Notes: generated by a model not told the origin, from the letters alone. Positions 18,854 through 28,381 are shown, counted from the first letter of the stretch. The stretch: DNA of 64,000 bases from an uncultured bacterium (GCA_905215935.1 CAJMRY010000002.1:1-64000), one strand, 5' to 3'. Made by a program: numbers and translations.

Positions 18854-19876
18854 ATGTCAGTAGAAACATTAGAAAGAGATTTAAAATCTGGAAAATTAAA
18901 AGGAGTATATTTATTATATGGAGATGAAATCTTTTTACTAGAAAATTGCTTAAAGAAAATTAAAAGTAATTTTGGAGAATTAGTAAATGGAATAAATTTT
19001 ATAAAAATAGATGAATCTAATATAGAAAACATCATGTCAGATATAAGTACTCCAGCATTTGGATATGAAAAAAAATTAATTATCGCAAGAGATACAGGGA
19101 TTTTTAAGAAAGAAGCTAAGAAAAAAGAAGCAAAAAATACTGTTATTCAGAAAAAAATAAGTGAATATATAGAAGAAAATATAGAAATGATAAATGAAAC
19201 TACAATATTAGTTTTTGTTGAAAAAGAAGCGGATAAAATAGATTTATATAAAACTATTGAAAAATGTGGAGAAGTATGTAATTTTGAAAAGTTAAAACCA
19301 GTTCAAATTGCAAAGAGATTAAAAGCTATTTGTAATGGTTATAAAGTTAATGTAGATGAAAATACATTAATGTATTTAATTGAAATTTGTGGCACTTCTA
19401 TGCAAGACTTAATAAATGAAATAAGAAAACTTATTGAATATGCAGGAGAAAATGGAACAATAGATAAAAGTAGCATAGATAAGCTTGCAATCAAGCAAAT
19501 TGATAGTGTTATATTTGATTTGACAGATGAACTTGGAAGAAAAGATATAGCATCTGCAATGGAGACTTTAAGAGGACTTATATATAATAAGGAACCAATA
19601 CAAAAAATATTAATTACATTGTATAATCATTTTAAAAAATTATATTTGCTTAAATTAGCTGTAAAATATAATAGAAATTTAGCAGAAAGTATGAAGCTTA
19701 AGCAAAATCAGATGTTTTTGGTGAATAAATATAAAAAACAAGCTGATTATTTTAAAGAAAAAGAGCTAAAAGAAATAATAGAAGGATTAATTGATTTAGA
19801 TGTAAATTATAAAAATGGATTAATTGATATAAATATAGGTTTGGAGTCTATATTGTGTAGATATTGTAGTAAATAA
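18854..19876 (+). CDS. holA: DNA polymerase III subunit delta
   Basis: A 340-residue clamp-loader delta subunit. It opens with the family's LKSGKLKGVYLLYGDEIFLL segment, has the YEKKLIIARD strand of the AAA-like domain, and ends with the C-terminal helical collar domain (LKLAVKYNRNLAESMKLKQN). It loads the sliding clamp with delta-prime and tau/gamma. It precedes the spore protease gene, an arrangement frequent in Firmicutes where holA lies near gpr. Confidence 0.88.
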   Translation: MSVETLERDLKSGKLKGVYLLYGDEIFLLENCLKKIKSNFGELVNGINFIKIDESNIENIMSDISTPAFGYEKKLIIARDTGIFKKEAKKKEAKNTVIQKKISEYIEENIEMINETTILVFVEKEADKIDLYKTIEKCGEVCNFEKLKPVQIAKRLKAICNGYKVNVDENTLMYLIEICGTSMQDLINEIRKLIEYAGENGTIDKSSIDKLAIKQIDSVIFDLTDELGRKDIASAMETLRGLIYNKEPIQKILITLYNHFKKLYLLKLAVKYNRNLAESMKLKQNQMFLVNKYKKQADYFKEKELKEIIEGLIDLDVNYKNGLIDINIGLESILCRYCSK

Positions 19877-19954
19877 GTTACTATAGTGCTTTTAAATGAG
19901 CCCGTGAATAATAACAAAATAGAACATTTCCTATAAAAAGTGAAAAAATGAATA

Positions 19955-20001
19955 AAAACCTCTCTTTTTTCAAAAAATAAAAGAAGAAAGAGAGGTTTTT
20001 T
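19955..20001 (+). promoter_or_regulatory. Hairpin: holA terminator that also masks the gpr ribosome site
   Basis: AAAACCTCTCTTTTTT pairs with AAGAAAGAGAGGTTTTTT, followed directly by the gpr ATG at 20003. The right arm contains the only Shine-Dalgarno for gpr (GAGAGG, seven bases before ATG), so the left arm would sequester it in any transcript that reads through from holA. It also has the form of a terminator. Confidence 0.6.
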
Positions 20002-20002
20002 T

Positions 20003-20941
20003 ATGTATAATTTTAGAACTGATATGGCAGACGAGAGAAGAGATATCTATAAAAAAGCAAATAATATAGAAAATGAAATTCCTGGAATAAAAGCAGAGGA
20101 ATTTCAGGATGGAGAAAATATAAAGGTTTCAAAAGTAATAGTTTTAGATAAACAAGGCGAGGATGCCATAGGAAAGCCACAAGGTGAATATATTACTATA
20201 GATATTAAAAATTTAAAAATAGCAACAGAAGATGATATACAAAAAGCATCAGAAAGTGTAACAAGAGAATTAAAGAATTTAATAGATAAACATATACAAA
20301 AAGAAGATGGAATATTAATAGTAGGACTTGGAAATGCAGAAGTAACACCAGATGCATTAGGACCTAAGGTTGTTTCAGAAGTAGATATAACAAGACATTT
20401 ATTAACTTATGCACCACAATATTTGAAAGAAGGAACAAGAGCTGTTAGTGCGGTTTCACCAGGAGTGCTTGGTACTACTGGAATTGAGACTTTAGAAATT
20501 ATTAAAGGAATTGTAGATAATGTAAAACCAAAATTACTTATTGTAATAGATAGTTTAGCATCAAAAAGTATAGAAAGAATTAGTAGTACTATACAAATTG
20601 CAGATACAGGGATTGTACCAGGTGCAGGAGTTGGGAATAAAAGAAAAGAACTAAGTAATAATACACTTGGAATACCAGTAATTGCAATAGGAGTTCCAAT
20701 GGTTGTGGATTTAGCAACAATTACAGATGATTGTTTAGATTTGTTTATTACTAAATTACAACAAGAAGCAAAATCAAATGATTATTTAAATAATTTAAAA
20801 GAACAAGATAATTATGAGGAAATAAAAAATGCATTAATTCCAAATGACTTTAATATGATTGTAACACCAAAGGAAATTGATGATTTAATAGAAAATATGG
20901 GAAATGTTGTAGCAAGAGGAATTAATTTTTGTATAAATTAA
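20003..20941 (+). CDS. gpr: Germination protease (spore protease) GPR
   Basis: A 312-residue member of peptidase family A25 that degrades small acid-soluble spore proteins during germination. It is made as a zymogen; the propeptide and autocleavage region is visible as FRTDMADERRD. Further landmarks are ILIVGLGNAEVTPDALGPKV, SPGVLGTTGIET and LIVIDSLASKS. Expected to be transcribed in the forespore. The ribosome site lies in a hairpin arm. Presence of this gene is firm evidence of sporulation. Confidence 0.95.
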   Translation: MYNFRTDMADERRDIYKKANNIENEIPGIKAEEFQDGENIKVSKVIVLDKQGEDAIGKPQGEYITIDIKNLKIATEDDIQKASESVTRELKNLIDKHIQKEDGILIVGLGNAEVTPDALGPKVVSEVDITRHLLTYAPQYLKEGTRAVSAVSPGVLGTTGIETLEIIKGIVDNVKPKLLIVIDSLASKSIERISSTIQIADTGIVPGAGVGNKRKELSNNTLGIPVIAIGVPMVVDLATITDDCLDLFITKLQQEAKSNDYLNNLKEQDNYEEIKNALIPNDFNMIVTPKEIDDLIENMGNVVARGINFCIN

Positions 20942-21149
20942 GAAGAGGAAATAGGGCATAGTTTTGCTTTAGTTAATTGTTTAGATAGCTAATTTTAAAT
21001 CACCTATTAACTAGTAATACCAAATCTTTGCAAGAGAGTGTAATTATAAAAGATTTATTTTATCTTAGATAGAACCTGTCTGTGCTGTAGAAACTTTTTA
21101 TAAATGTATTATCTTAATGGTTAAAGCTATATATTTCTTACTATTAATG

Positions 21150-21185
21150 TAATAAAATAAACGTTGCTAAAGAAGAGCAACGTTT
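21150..21185 (-). terminator. Terminator overlapping the end of the traX-like gene
   Basis: On the minus strand AAACGTTGCT pairs with AGCAACGTTT, then ATTTTATT. The stem covers the last codons and the stop of the traX-like gene. Confidence 0.75.
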
Positions 21186-21841
21186 ATAAAATATAAAATT
21201 AGCATATGTAAAGGATAAAATATATAAAGAAAATATTTTATCTTTTTTCCTTGTTTACCATTATAAGCAATAATAAAGAATATAGAAAATGCAGTACCAA
21301 ATAATAGTAATAAATATATATAATGAAAATTATATTTCAGTAAATAAGGTAAATATTTTATAAAGCAAGATAAGATATATAATAAACTCATAATAACTTT
21401 TTTATCTTTGAATATATAAAAAATCATTATAATAATTACACCCCATGCACCATAATCTACATTAATAATTTCTGCCAATATAGATATAATAATTCCAATA
21501 ACAATTGATAAAAATTTATTAGGTATCTTATTATATATATAAATTGAAAGAAGACCAAGTAATAAAGTGAAAAATATATTTAAAGTAAAAGGTGATGTAA
21601 ATGTAGATAAAAAAAGCATAAAGGGTATCTGAGATAATATAGCGAAAATAATAAGCCTTTTAAAATACTTTTTCAAATCTTTTGTATGAATATAACCTTC
21701 TGTTATTTGAAAAGCAAAAATAGGGAAAGCGATTCTACCAATTACATTAAAAAAAGAAAATGGTTTTATTATAGCATCTCCGAAATGGTCACAAAGCATA
21801 CAAATAACAGCAATTATTTTTAAAGCAAAACTACTAAACAT
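21167..21841 (-). CDS. TraX-like membrane acyltransferase-fold protein
   Basis: A 224-residue integral membrane protein with seven to eight predicted helices. It starts SFALKIIAVICMLCDHFGDA, typical of the TraX/YcjF group, where the conserved His-Phe-Gly sits at the end of helix 1. Members acetylate pilin in F plasmids; the chromosomal Firmicutes members have no established substrate. It overlaps the start-proximal rluA-like gene by eight bases, so they are one operon. Confidence 0.8.
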   Translation of the reverse strand: MFSSFALKIIAVICMLCDHFGDAIIKPFSFFNVIGRIAFPIFAFQITEGYIHTKDLKKYFKRLIIFAILSQIPFMLFLSTFTSPFTLNIFFTLLLGLLSIYIYNKIPNKFLSIVIGIIISILAEIINVDYGAWGVIIIMIFYIFKDKKVIMSLLYILSCFIKYLPYLLKYNFHYIYLLLLFGTAFSIFFIIAYNGKQGKKIKYFLYIFYPLHMLILYFINVALL

Positions 21842-22739
21842 TAAAATTTACCTCCTTTAAATTAAAAGGTAATGTATTTAAGCAAAATGTTTTTCCATCC
21901 AAATATCTTAATTTTTTATATGATGAATTTATATGGAAAGTAATACTATAACTACATAGCATTTGAGTAGTAAGATGAAATTTTTTGTTAATTTTATTTA
22001 TTCCGTATTTTCCATCACCTAAAATTGGGTATCCAATATGAGAAAGCTGTGCTCTAATTTGATGTGTTCTACCTGTATGTAGCTCAATATCTAAAAGAGC
22101 CAGATTGTTTTCTTTATCAGAGCCAATTAGATTATATGATGTTTTTATTTCTTGATATCCTTTTTTTCTATCATTAGAAATATATACTAAAGATTTTTTT
22201 GTATCTTTAAATAAATAAGCTACTAAATATTCGTATTTTTTTCTAGGAATACCATAGGTGATTGCACGATAATGTTTTTCTATTTTATTTTCTTTAAACA
22301 TGTTAAGTAGCTCGTTTAAAGATTCTTGATTTTTGGCAAATAAAATAAGACCACTAGTATTTCTATCTAATCTGTGGCAAGGTTCTATATATTTAATTCC
22401 TTTTTCTTTATAAATTTTTTTAAGATAAGAAGTTAGAGAGTTTTCACCAGTTACTTCTATATTAATAGGTTTATTAACTAAAATGATATTATCATCTTCA
22501 TAAATAATTTCAAAAGATTTAGAAGTAGAATTTAATAAAATTTCATCTACAATAAATATTTTTACTTCATCTCCTGTATGTAGTATGACATTTTCATTAA
22601 CTTTCACATTATTAATTCTAATATCTTTTTTTCTTAGAGCTTTGTAAATAGCATTATTAGTTAAACCTTCAAATTTACTAAGTAAAAAATTACTTAGCTT
22701 TTTTTCATTAAATTTTTCTTCAACAATTAATATTTTCAT
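21834..22739 (-). CDS. RluA-family 23S/tRNA pseudouridine synthase
   Basis: A 301-residue enzyme: an N-terminal S4 RNA-binding domain (residues 8-70) and the RluA catalytic domain with EPCHRLDRNTSGLILFAKN, whose Asp is the catalytic residue, and HTGRTHQIRAQLSHIGYPILG. It isomerises uridine in RNA. I placed the start at ATG 22739 because a strong promoter ends six bases before it; a longer frame from 22799 lies upstream of that promoter. No Shine-Dalgarno precedes this ATG. Exact target site (RluD-, RluC- or YtzG-like) cannot be told. Confidence 0.87.
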   Translation of the reverse strand: MKILIVEEKFNEKKLSNFLLSKFEGLTNNAIYKALRKKDIRINNVKVNENVILHTGDEVKIFIVDEILLNSTSKSFEIIYEDDNIILVNKPINIEVTGENSLTSYLKKIYKEKGIKYIEPCHRLDRNTSGLILFAKNQESLNELLNMFKENKIEKHYRAITYGIPRKKYEYLVAYLFKDTKKSLVYISNDRKKGYQEIKTSYNLIGSDKENNLALLDIELHTGRTHQIRAQLSHIGYPILGDGKYGINKINKKFHLTTQMLCSYSITFHINSSYKKLRYLDGKTFCLNTLPFNLKEVNFNV

Positions 22740-22745
22740 GACAAT

Positions 22746-22774
22746 ATTATACTTATAAATATATATTAAGTCAA
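22746..22774 (-). promoter_or_regulatory. Promoter of rluA-like gene, apparently leaderless
   Basis: On the minus strand TTGACT (22774-22769), 17-bp spacer, TATAAT (22751-22746), then six bases to the ATG. Transcription would begin at or beside the start codon, giving a leaderless mRNA. Confidence 0.7.
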
Positions 22775-22973
22775 CCTGAATAATAATAGTTAAAATCAAA
22801 CTCTAAAAGAAATATTGTAGAATTTATAAAGAAATAAAATACGATTATAAAGAGTTTTAGTTACATATATGGATATAAAATTAATAAGTAAGTTAAAAAT
22901 ATTATAAAAACTATTGAATAAAAAAAATAATAAATCTATAATAATTATATAAAAATAAATAAGGGGGAGCAAT

Positions 22974-24536
22974 ATGAAAAGTGAGAATGAAACTAAAACA
23001 AAATCAAATAAGAAGACAATAGTTATAATATCAATAATAGTTATTTTACTAATTGCAATAGTAGGAGGAGCAATTGCTTTATTATATAGTAAAAATAAAG
23101 AGAATAATGATTCTATAGAATTATCAGCATGGGAAGATTCTTATGTTTTATATTTAAGCAAACAAGATTCTATACTAAATAATAGTGAAAATATTGAAAT
23201 GCAATTAATAAAAATAAATGATAATCAAATACCTACATTACTTATAAGATATGATAATACATATGAAGGTAAAACATCAAAGATGTTAGAAATATATCAA
23301 GTAGATGAAAATGGAGGAGAACTTGCAAAAGGCTCATTTTCGGGAGATTGTAAACTAAAAATGTTATATAATAAAGAAAATAGTGAATATGAAATATTTG
23401 TATATAGAGATTATGACGAAAGCTATGTATATACTTCATTAGGAGAATTTGTAGAATCTGCTATTGAAACTTATAAAGAAAAACAAGCAAGTAAAATGAA
23501 TGTAACAGATTTCACTTTTTCTAAAACAAATGAAGATTATAAAAAAAGTGTAGAAGCAGAATTTAACACAAAATTTATTGAAGTTAATTGTGATGATGAA
23601 ATTAATGATTGGATAAAATATAATAAAGATAATGACAAAGAAGATATAATAAACTTAATTAAAGAAGAAATAGACAAAAATAAAACATCTGATAGTGTCT
23701 TAACAGAAGAGAAAAAAATAGAAGTTTTAGATATAGTAAAACAGGAGCAAAAAGCATTAGAAGAAGAAAATGCTAAAAAAGAAGCAGAAGAGAAAGCTAA
23801 AGAAGAAGAAAAAAGTAAATTAACAATTGGAAAATATACATTACAATATGGAAAATATACTTCTATAAATGATTTACCACAAGGTTCTATTACAGTAATA
23901 TTAAATTCGGATAAAACTTGCAGTTATTCAGGTTTAGAGCCAAGTGGTGGAAGTAAGATTATAAATCAAAAAGGTACATATGAAATACAGCTTAATAAAG
24001 ATAATGGATATGGGAAGTTAGTTAATTGGATTATTTTAAAATTAAATGATGGAACAGAAGCTCCTTTTATAGTAAATGGAAATAATGATTTTGGAAGTCA
24101 ATGGCTAGGATTTAAATATTCTGGTGGAGCTACAAGTAGCAATAATAGTACATCTAATAACACAAATAGTAATAGCACAAGTACACAAAATAAAACTAAT
24201 ATGAGTCAAAATACTAATTCGTCAATATCAGAAAATCCAGATATGCCAAATGCGATAAGTAAAGATGAAGCTTTGAAGTTAGCTCAAAATAAATGGGGAA
24301 CTAAGGCAGAAGAAACAGGATATGATATGGGGTATTCATATGTTGCATGGATTAAAGATGAACAAGGAATGCAATATTATGTTTTTACAATGAGATGGCT
24401 TGTAGGAGATCATTGGTCTTTTATTGATACTGTATGCATATCTGCAGATGGAAAAACATATAAAGAAATCGGAATGCCTGTATCATATGAGAATGGTGAA
24501 ATTGTAAAACAATTTGATGCAGAAGGAAATCTGTAA
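22974..24536 (+). CDS. Membrane-anchored hypothetical protein with C-terminal propeptide-like domain
   Basis: A 520-residue protein unknown to me. A short Lys-rich cytoplasmic tip is followed by one membrane helix (residues 17-36, IVIISIIVILLIAIVGGAIA). Most of the protein would be extracellular: a beta-rich part, a Glu/Lys-rich coiled segment near 250-283, another beta-rich part, and a Ser/Thr/Asn-rich linker near 387-420. The C-terminal 95 residues (ISKDEALKLAQNKWGTKAEE) resemble PepSY-like or inhibitor modules. GGGGGAG precedes the ATG. Monocistronic with a terminator behind it. Confidence 0.75.
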   Translation: MKSENETKTKSNKKTIVIISIIVILLIAIVGGAIALLYSKNKENNDSIELSAWEDSYVLYLSKQDSILNNSENIEMQLIKINDNQIPTLLIRYDNTYEGKTSKMLEIYQVDENGGELAKGSFSGDCKLKMLYNKENSEYEIFVYRDYDESYVYTSLGEFVESAIETYKEKQASKMNVTDFTFSKTNEDYKKSVEAEFNTKFIEVNCDDEINDWIKYNKDNDKEDIINLIKEEIDKNKTSDSVLTEEKKIEVLDIVKQEQKALEEENAKKEAEEKAKEEEKSKLTIGKYTLQYGKYTSINDLPQGSITVILNSDKTCSYSGLEPSGGSKIINQKGTYEIQLNKDNGYGKLVNWIILKLNDGTEAPFIVNGNNDFGSQWLGFKYSGGATSSNNSTSNNTNSNSTSTQNKTNMSQNTNSSISENPDMPNAISKDEALKLAQNKWGTKAEETGYDMGYSYVAWIKDEQGMQYYVFTMRWLVGDHWSFIDTVCISADGKTYKEIGMPVSYENGEIVKQFDAEGNL

Positions 24537-24562
24537 ATGTATTAAATAAAAAATGATTGTAA

Positions 24563-24599
24563 AAATAAATTCTACTTTGAAAAGTAGAGTTTATTTTTT
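24563..24599 (+). terminator. Rho-independent terminator
   Basis: AAATTCTACTT pairs with AAGTAGAGTTT (one G-T pair), followed by ATTTTTT. Ends the 22974-24536 transcript. Confidence 0.8.
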
Positions 24600-24757
24600 G
24601 AGGTAAAGAAATATTGTAGATATTACAGAGTATATAGAAATACTACACATAGGAATATTCAACAGTATTTTTAGATATAATAAAACATTTATATATTATA
24701 CAAAAATTTATAGTAGTTATTAAAGCTGTAATATAGGAGTATTTTAGCTAAAAATAA

Positions 24758-24787
24758 TTGACATAATGTGGTAAAAAGAGCTATAAT
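24758..24787 (+). promoter_or_regulatory. Promoter of the foreign-looking gene at 24836
   Basis: TTGACA (24758-24763), 18-bp spacer, TATAAT (24782-24787). The flank AATTGACATAAT is shared with the promoter at 51893-51921 of the other compositionally unusual gene. Confidence 0.75.
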
Positions 24788-24835
24788 TATTAATAAGCTT
24801 TGCTTATAATATTTTAATAAAGGAGGGGTTCTGGT

Positions 24836-25660
24836 ATGATGCCAGAAAGATTGAAGAAACTTAATCGAATCCGGGTTAAAGATTCAGATTTAGACTTCTT
24901 CAAGGAGTTCTTCAGAGAGCATTATAATGGCAATCCAATGCCAAGATGCTTTGAGGAAGTAATGATTGAGATTACAGGAGGCAAAAATGGATCAATTGAA
25001 CTTTATGTGGATTACCGCGAGTCAGATAAGGTGCAGATTCATTGCTATGTAGAGAAGATGCGTATAGTAATCATATCGATGGACGAAAGCGGAAAGGCTG
25101 CAAAAGATGGTAAAAATGGTGAATACTTGACTGTAACAGCTACCACAATTGATGAAGACTTTTATGCTCTTGTTAGAGGTAATGTTCCAAAGCAAATGGT
25201 TGAGCAGCTGTCGATGTATTCGGCAGATATATTTAACTACATGTTTTTATACTACCATCTTATGAAAGATAAAGTTATCAAGCAAGTAGAAGATGTAAAC
25301 CTTCATCACAAGGGCAGCAAAAGTAACCGCAAAAAGGCGAAAAAGGCGAAACCCACTCGTAGAACCATCTTTATCCCAAAATGTATAAGTCGGGTTAAAG
25401 CGGATAATGGAATCTCTACTGGTGAAACAACAGAAACAACAACAGAAAAGATGACAGAAGAAGTGAAAGAACAAGACAATAACACGAAAGCAAGACAGCC
25501 AGCAAGATATACAAAATCCGAATGGCAGAGAAAAGGATGCACTTATTGTACTAAAAAAGGTACTATTGTTGTACGAGCAGCATCCACTTGCCACAGACAG
25601 AAACCACTGGCAACTGAAGGGATTGACTATATAGTTAGACCACCTTCTGAATCAAAATAA
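24836..25660 (+). CDS. Hypothetical protein of foreign composition, reads CGG as arginine
   Basis: A 274-residue protein unknown to me. The first half (IEITGGKNGSIELYVDYRES) is a compact alpha/beta region; residues about 158-175 are a Lys-rich linker, 195-215 a Thr/Glu-rich linker, and the last 50 residues form a Cys- and Arg-rich module (WQRKGCTYCTKKGTIVVRAA). Codon use is markedly more GC-balanced than in the neighbours, and it has its own promoter and terminator, so it looks like a recent acquisition. It contains two in-frame CGG codons (24872-24874 and 25391-25393) that must be read as Arg for the frame to stay open, unlike all native genes here. A GGAGGGG site precedes the ATG. Confidence 0.7.
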   Translation: MMPERLKKLNRIRVKDSDLDFFKEFFREHYNGNPMPRCFEEVMIEITGGKNGSIELYVDYRESDKVQIHCYVEKMRIVIISMDESGKAAKDGKNGEYLTVTATTIDEDFYALVRGNVPKQMVEQLSMYSADIFNYMFLYYHLMKDKVIKQVEDVNLHHKGSKSNRKKAKKAKPTRRTIFIPKCISRVKADNGISTGETTETTTEKMTEEVKEQDNNTKARQPARYTKSEWQRKGCTYCTKKGTIVVRAASTCHRQKPLATEGIDYIVRPPSESK

Positions 25661-25681
25661 ACCTGAAATGCTTTTCCTTGC

Positions 25682-25712
25682 ACGGTTCTCTTTTATTGAG
25701 GGCCGTTTTTTT
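25682..25712 (+). terminator. Rho-independent terminator
   Basis: ACGGTTCTC pairs with GAGGGCCGT (two G-T pairs), followed by a run of eight T. Ends the foreign-looking gene. Confidence 0.85.
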
Positions 25713-25835
25713 TATTAATATGGAGAATTTTCGTTTGGTATTATTAGTGACTTTTCTTAAAATATGTGATATAATAGACAAGAATTTAAATAATAGAAAA
25801 TATTTAGCCTTAAAATATGGAGGTAAGAAAAAATA

Positions 25836-26237
25836 ATGAGTTTAATAAATATTATAAATGAATTTACTGTTTCAAATATAAATGATTCAATAATTTTTTA
25901 TAAAGATATATTCGATTTTGAAGTTGAATACACAGATGGAAACCCAATAACATGGGTTCAAATAAAAAAAGATAATATTAGAATAATGTTAGAAGATTAT
26001 CAAACAGTAAAAAAAGATATAAATTTTTTCTCAGAAAAGGTAGCTTCAAGTAATCTAATAAAATTTGAATATGATAATTTTGATGAATTTACAACTCTAT
26101 ATAATAAGTGTAAAACTCATAATTGTTCATTTTTTATGGATTATACTGAAACTGAATATGGAAAAATTGAATTTGGGATTTTAGATATAGATAATAATAT
26201 GATTATAATATCGTTTAAGAAATTTACTATCAAATAA
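25836..26237 (+). CDS. Glyoxalase/bleomycin-resistance-fold (VOC) protein
   Basis: A 133-residue protein with the VOC beta-alpha-beta-beta-beta layout: EFTVSNINDSIIFYKDIFDF at the start and YTETEYGKIEFGILDIDNNM near the end. Members bind a metal and act on varied small molecules or sequester drugs; ligand unknown. AGGAGGT-like sequence (GGAGGTAAG) precedes the ATG. Monocistronic. Confidence 0.75.
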   Translation: MSLINIINEFTVSNINDSIIFYKDIFDFEVEYTDGNPITWVQIKKDNIRIMLEDYQTVKKDINFFSEKVASSNLIKFEYDNFDEFTTLYNKCKTHNCSFFMDYTETEYGKIEFGILDIDNNMIIISFKKFTIK

Positions 26238-26393
26238 ATAGATAAATGTATATAAATGAAAAAAATGTAACAAAAATGAATATTAAATAAGATATTAGAA
26301 AATAAGTAAAAACTTTGAAAATATTATAAATAAATTTAGAAGAAATAGCTTTTACATAAATAAAATAATCAAATTTGAAAGGGGAAATATAAA

Positions 26394-27335
26394 ATGAATG
26401 CACTAGAAAAACTAGGAATAAAAATAGGGCACTATACAGATTTAAATAATTTAACAGGAGCAACAGTTATTATACCAGATGGTGGTGCTGATATAGGAAT
26501 AGATGTTAGGGGATCAGACACTGGTACAATAAATATACCTGCTTTTGAAATAAAAGGTGCTGAAAAAACAGTTGATGGAATTGTACTAACTGGAGGAAGT
26601 ACAATGGGACTAGAATGTTCGATTGGTGTTATGGATTATTTAAATTCTCCAAGTGTAGTAGGTGCAGTAATATATGATAGAAAAGTAGGAAATGACGAAA
26701 GACCACATTTAAAAGATGGTTATGAAATGACTAAAAATGCTAGTTATAATAATTTAGAACAAGGTAATATTGGTGTGGGAACCGGTGCAACAACAGGAAA
26801 ATGGATTTATAAAAATAGAATAAAAGGTGGCTTTGGAATTAGTATAAAAGAAATTTTAAATAATGCATATGTAGGAGTTTTTGTTGTGACAAATGCAGTA
26901 GGAGATGTAATAAATCCAGTTACGAAAGAGTTTTATTCAGAGACTGGAAAATATGATTTTAGTCAATATTATGATAAGAATTTTGTTAGTGACAAAAACA
27001 TACAAAGAGGGAGTAATACTACTCTTGCAGTAATTGTAACTAATATTGAGATGACAAGAGAAGAACTTATAAAAGTTTCAGAATTAGCACAAGATGGTAT
27101 GGCAAGAGCAATATATCCTGTTCATACTAATTGGGATGGAGATGTTGTTTTTTCTATTTCTCCACATTGCAAAAACAGAGTGAAGTTGAACTTAACTTCC
27201 TTTGATTTAGTAAATTATGTTGGAATAGCAGCTTCAAATATATTAATTGAAGCTATAAACAATAGTATTAGAAATGCTACAAGTATAGATGGTTTTTCGT
27301 CATATAGTGAATTAATAAAAGATATAAATTTATAA
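26394..27335 (+). CDS. P1 family (DmpA/BapA-type) aminopeptidase
   Basis: A 313-residue N-terminal-nucleophile peptidase of family S58. The precursor self-cleaves before the nucleophile, which lies in GSNTTLAVIVTN near residue 208. Upstream hallmarks are GLECSIGVMDYL and NIGVGTGATTGKW. Related enzymes release N-terminal D- or beta-amino acids; substrate here unknown. Intracellular, no signal peptide. An AAAGGGG site precedes the ATG. Confidence 0.87.
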   Translation: MNALEKLGIKIGHYTDLNNLTGATVIIPDGGADIGIDVRGSDTGTINIPAFEIKGAEKTVDGIVLTGGSTMGLECSIGVMDYLNSPSVVGAVIYDRKVGNDERPHLKDGYEMTKNASYNNLEQGNIGVGTGATTGKWIYKNRIKGGFGISIKEILNNAYVGVFVVTNAVGDVINPVTKEFYSETGKYDFSQYYDKNFVSDKNIQRGSNTTLAVIVTNIEMTREELIKVSELAQDGMARAIYPVHTNWDGDVVFSISPHCKNRVKLNLTSFDLVNYVGIAASNILIEAINNSIRNATSIDGFSSYSELIKDINL

Positions 27336-27458
27336 ATACAATAATTAAAGTCAAAAAGATAAATTAATATTAATACTTTATAGAATAGTAAAAAACTTTA
27401 TAAATAAAGATTAGTCCCAAATAAGTTATTACACTTTTAATCAAAAGAAGGAGGAGTT

Positions 27459-28367
27459 ATGAATAAAAATAATATATTTCCAATTGCGATTGGAACGTTT
27501 GGATTAGGGGCATCAAGAATGGAATCATGGAGTGATGATAGTTCAGAATTAGTTATAGATGAAAATGAGATGAAAGCAGTTTTATATTCTTATAAAAAAG
27601 GTCAAAATTATATAGATACTAGTTATATATATGCTGGTGGTCAAACTATGAAATTTATTGCCGAGTTTATAAAAAAGGTTGATAGAAATAAATTATTTAT
27701 AGCAGTTAAAATTGAAAATTTTATAGAGAAAGTAGAAGATATAGAGCAACAACTAGATAAATATTTAAACGTTTTAGGTATAGAATATGCAGATAGTGTA
27801 TTATTACATACACCAAAAGCTAGTAAAATACCTTTAAGAGATAGTTATAATGAATTAAAAAGGTTAGTAAAAATTGGTAAGAGTAAACATATAAGTGCAA
27901 GTAATTTAAATATTGAACAATTAAAAATGATAGTTGAGGAATTAAATATTGATTTATTTTCTTTTGAGGGATTATATAATTTAGAATGTAAACAAAATGA
28001 AGATGTTGGAATTTTAGATTACTGTAAAAATCATAATATTTTATTTTTAAATTATCAACCATTTAGAAGAAATAGGACCGCTAATCATAATTATTCAGTA
28101 TTAGTTGAATTAGCAAATAAATATAACAAAACCCAAAATCAGATTCTTTTAAACTATTATGTATATGAAAAAAAATTGTTGCCTATTACTAAAGCAAATA
28201 AAATAGAACATATTGATTTGAATTTAGGAGCCCTAAATTTTAGAATGGAACAGGAAGATTATAATAAATTAAATGAATTTAGATGTAAAGAATTTGATAG
28301 ATTGGAAGTAGATTGGCAAGATAACGGAGGCATACCTATATATAAATTTGCTAATCAAGTTGAATAA
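27459..28367 (+). CDS. Aldo/keto reductase
   Basis: A 302-residue NAD(P)H-dependent oxidoreductase with a TIM barrel. The catalytic Asp-Tyr region is YIDTSYIYAGGQTMKFI near residue 48; the strand VLLHTPKASKIPLRDSYNEL carries the catalytic His, and the C-terminal LPITKANKIEHIDLNL is the cofactor loop. A GGAGGAG site precedes the ATG. It is 14 bp before rbgA and probably co-transcribed. Substrate unknown. Confidence 0.87.
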   Translation: MNKNNIFPIAIGTFGLGASRMESWSDDSSELVIDENEMKAVLYSYKKGQNYIDTSYIYAGGQTMKFIAEFIKKVDRNKLFIAVKIENFIEKVEDIEQQLDKYLNVLGIEYADSVLLHTPKASKIPLRDSYNELKRLVKIGKSKHISASNLNIEQLKMIVEELNIDLFSFEGLYNLECKQNEDVGILDYCKNHNILFLNYQPFRRNRTANHNYSVLVELANKYNKTQNQILLNYYVYEKKLLPITKANKIEHIDLNLGALNFRMEQEDYNKLNEFRCKEFDRLEVDWQDNGGIPIYKFANQVE

Positions 28368-28381
28368 AGGAAGTGATTTGA

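Noticed and set aside
24563..24599. CRISPR-like or riboswitch structure
   Set aside because: It is a single hairpin with a T tail, a plain terminator. No CRISPR arrays or cas genes were seen anywhere in the window.
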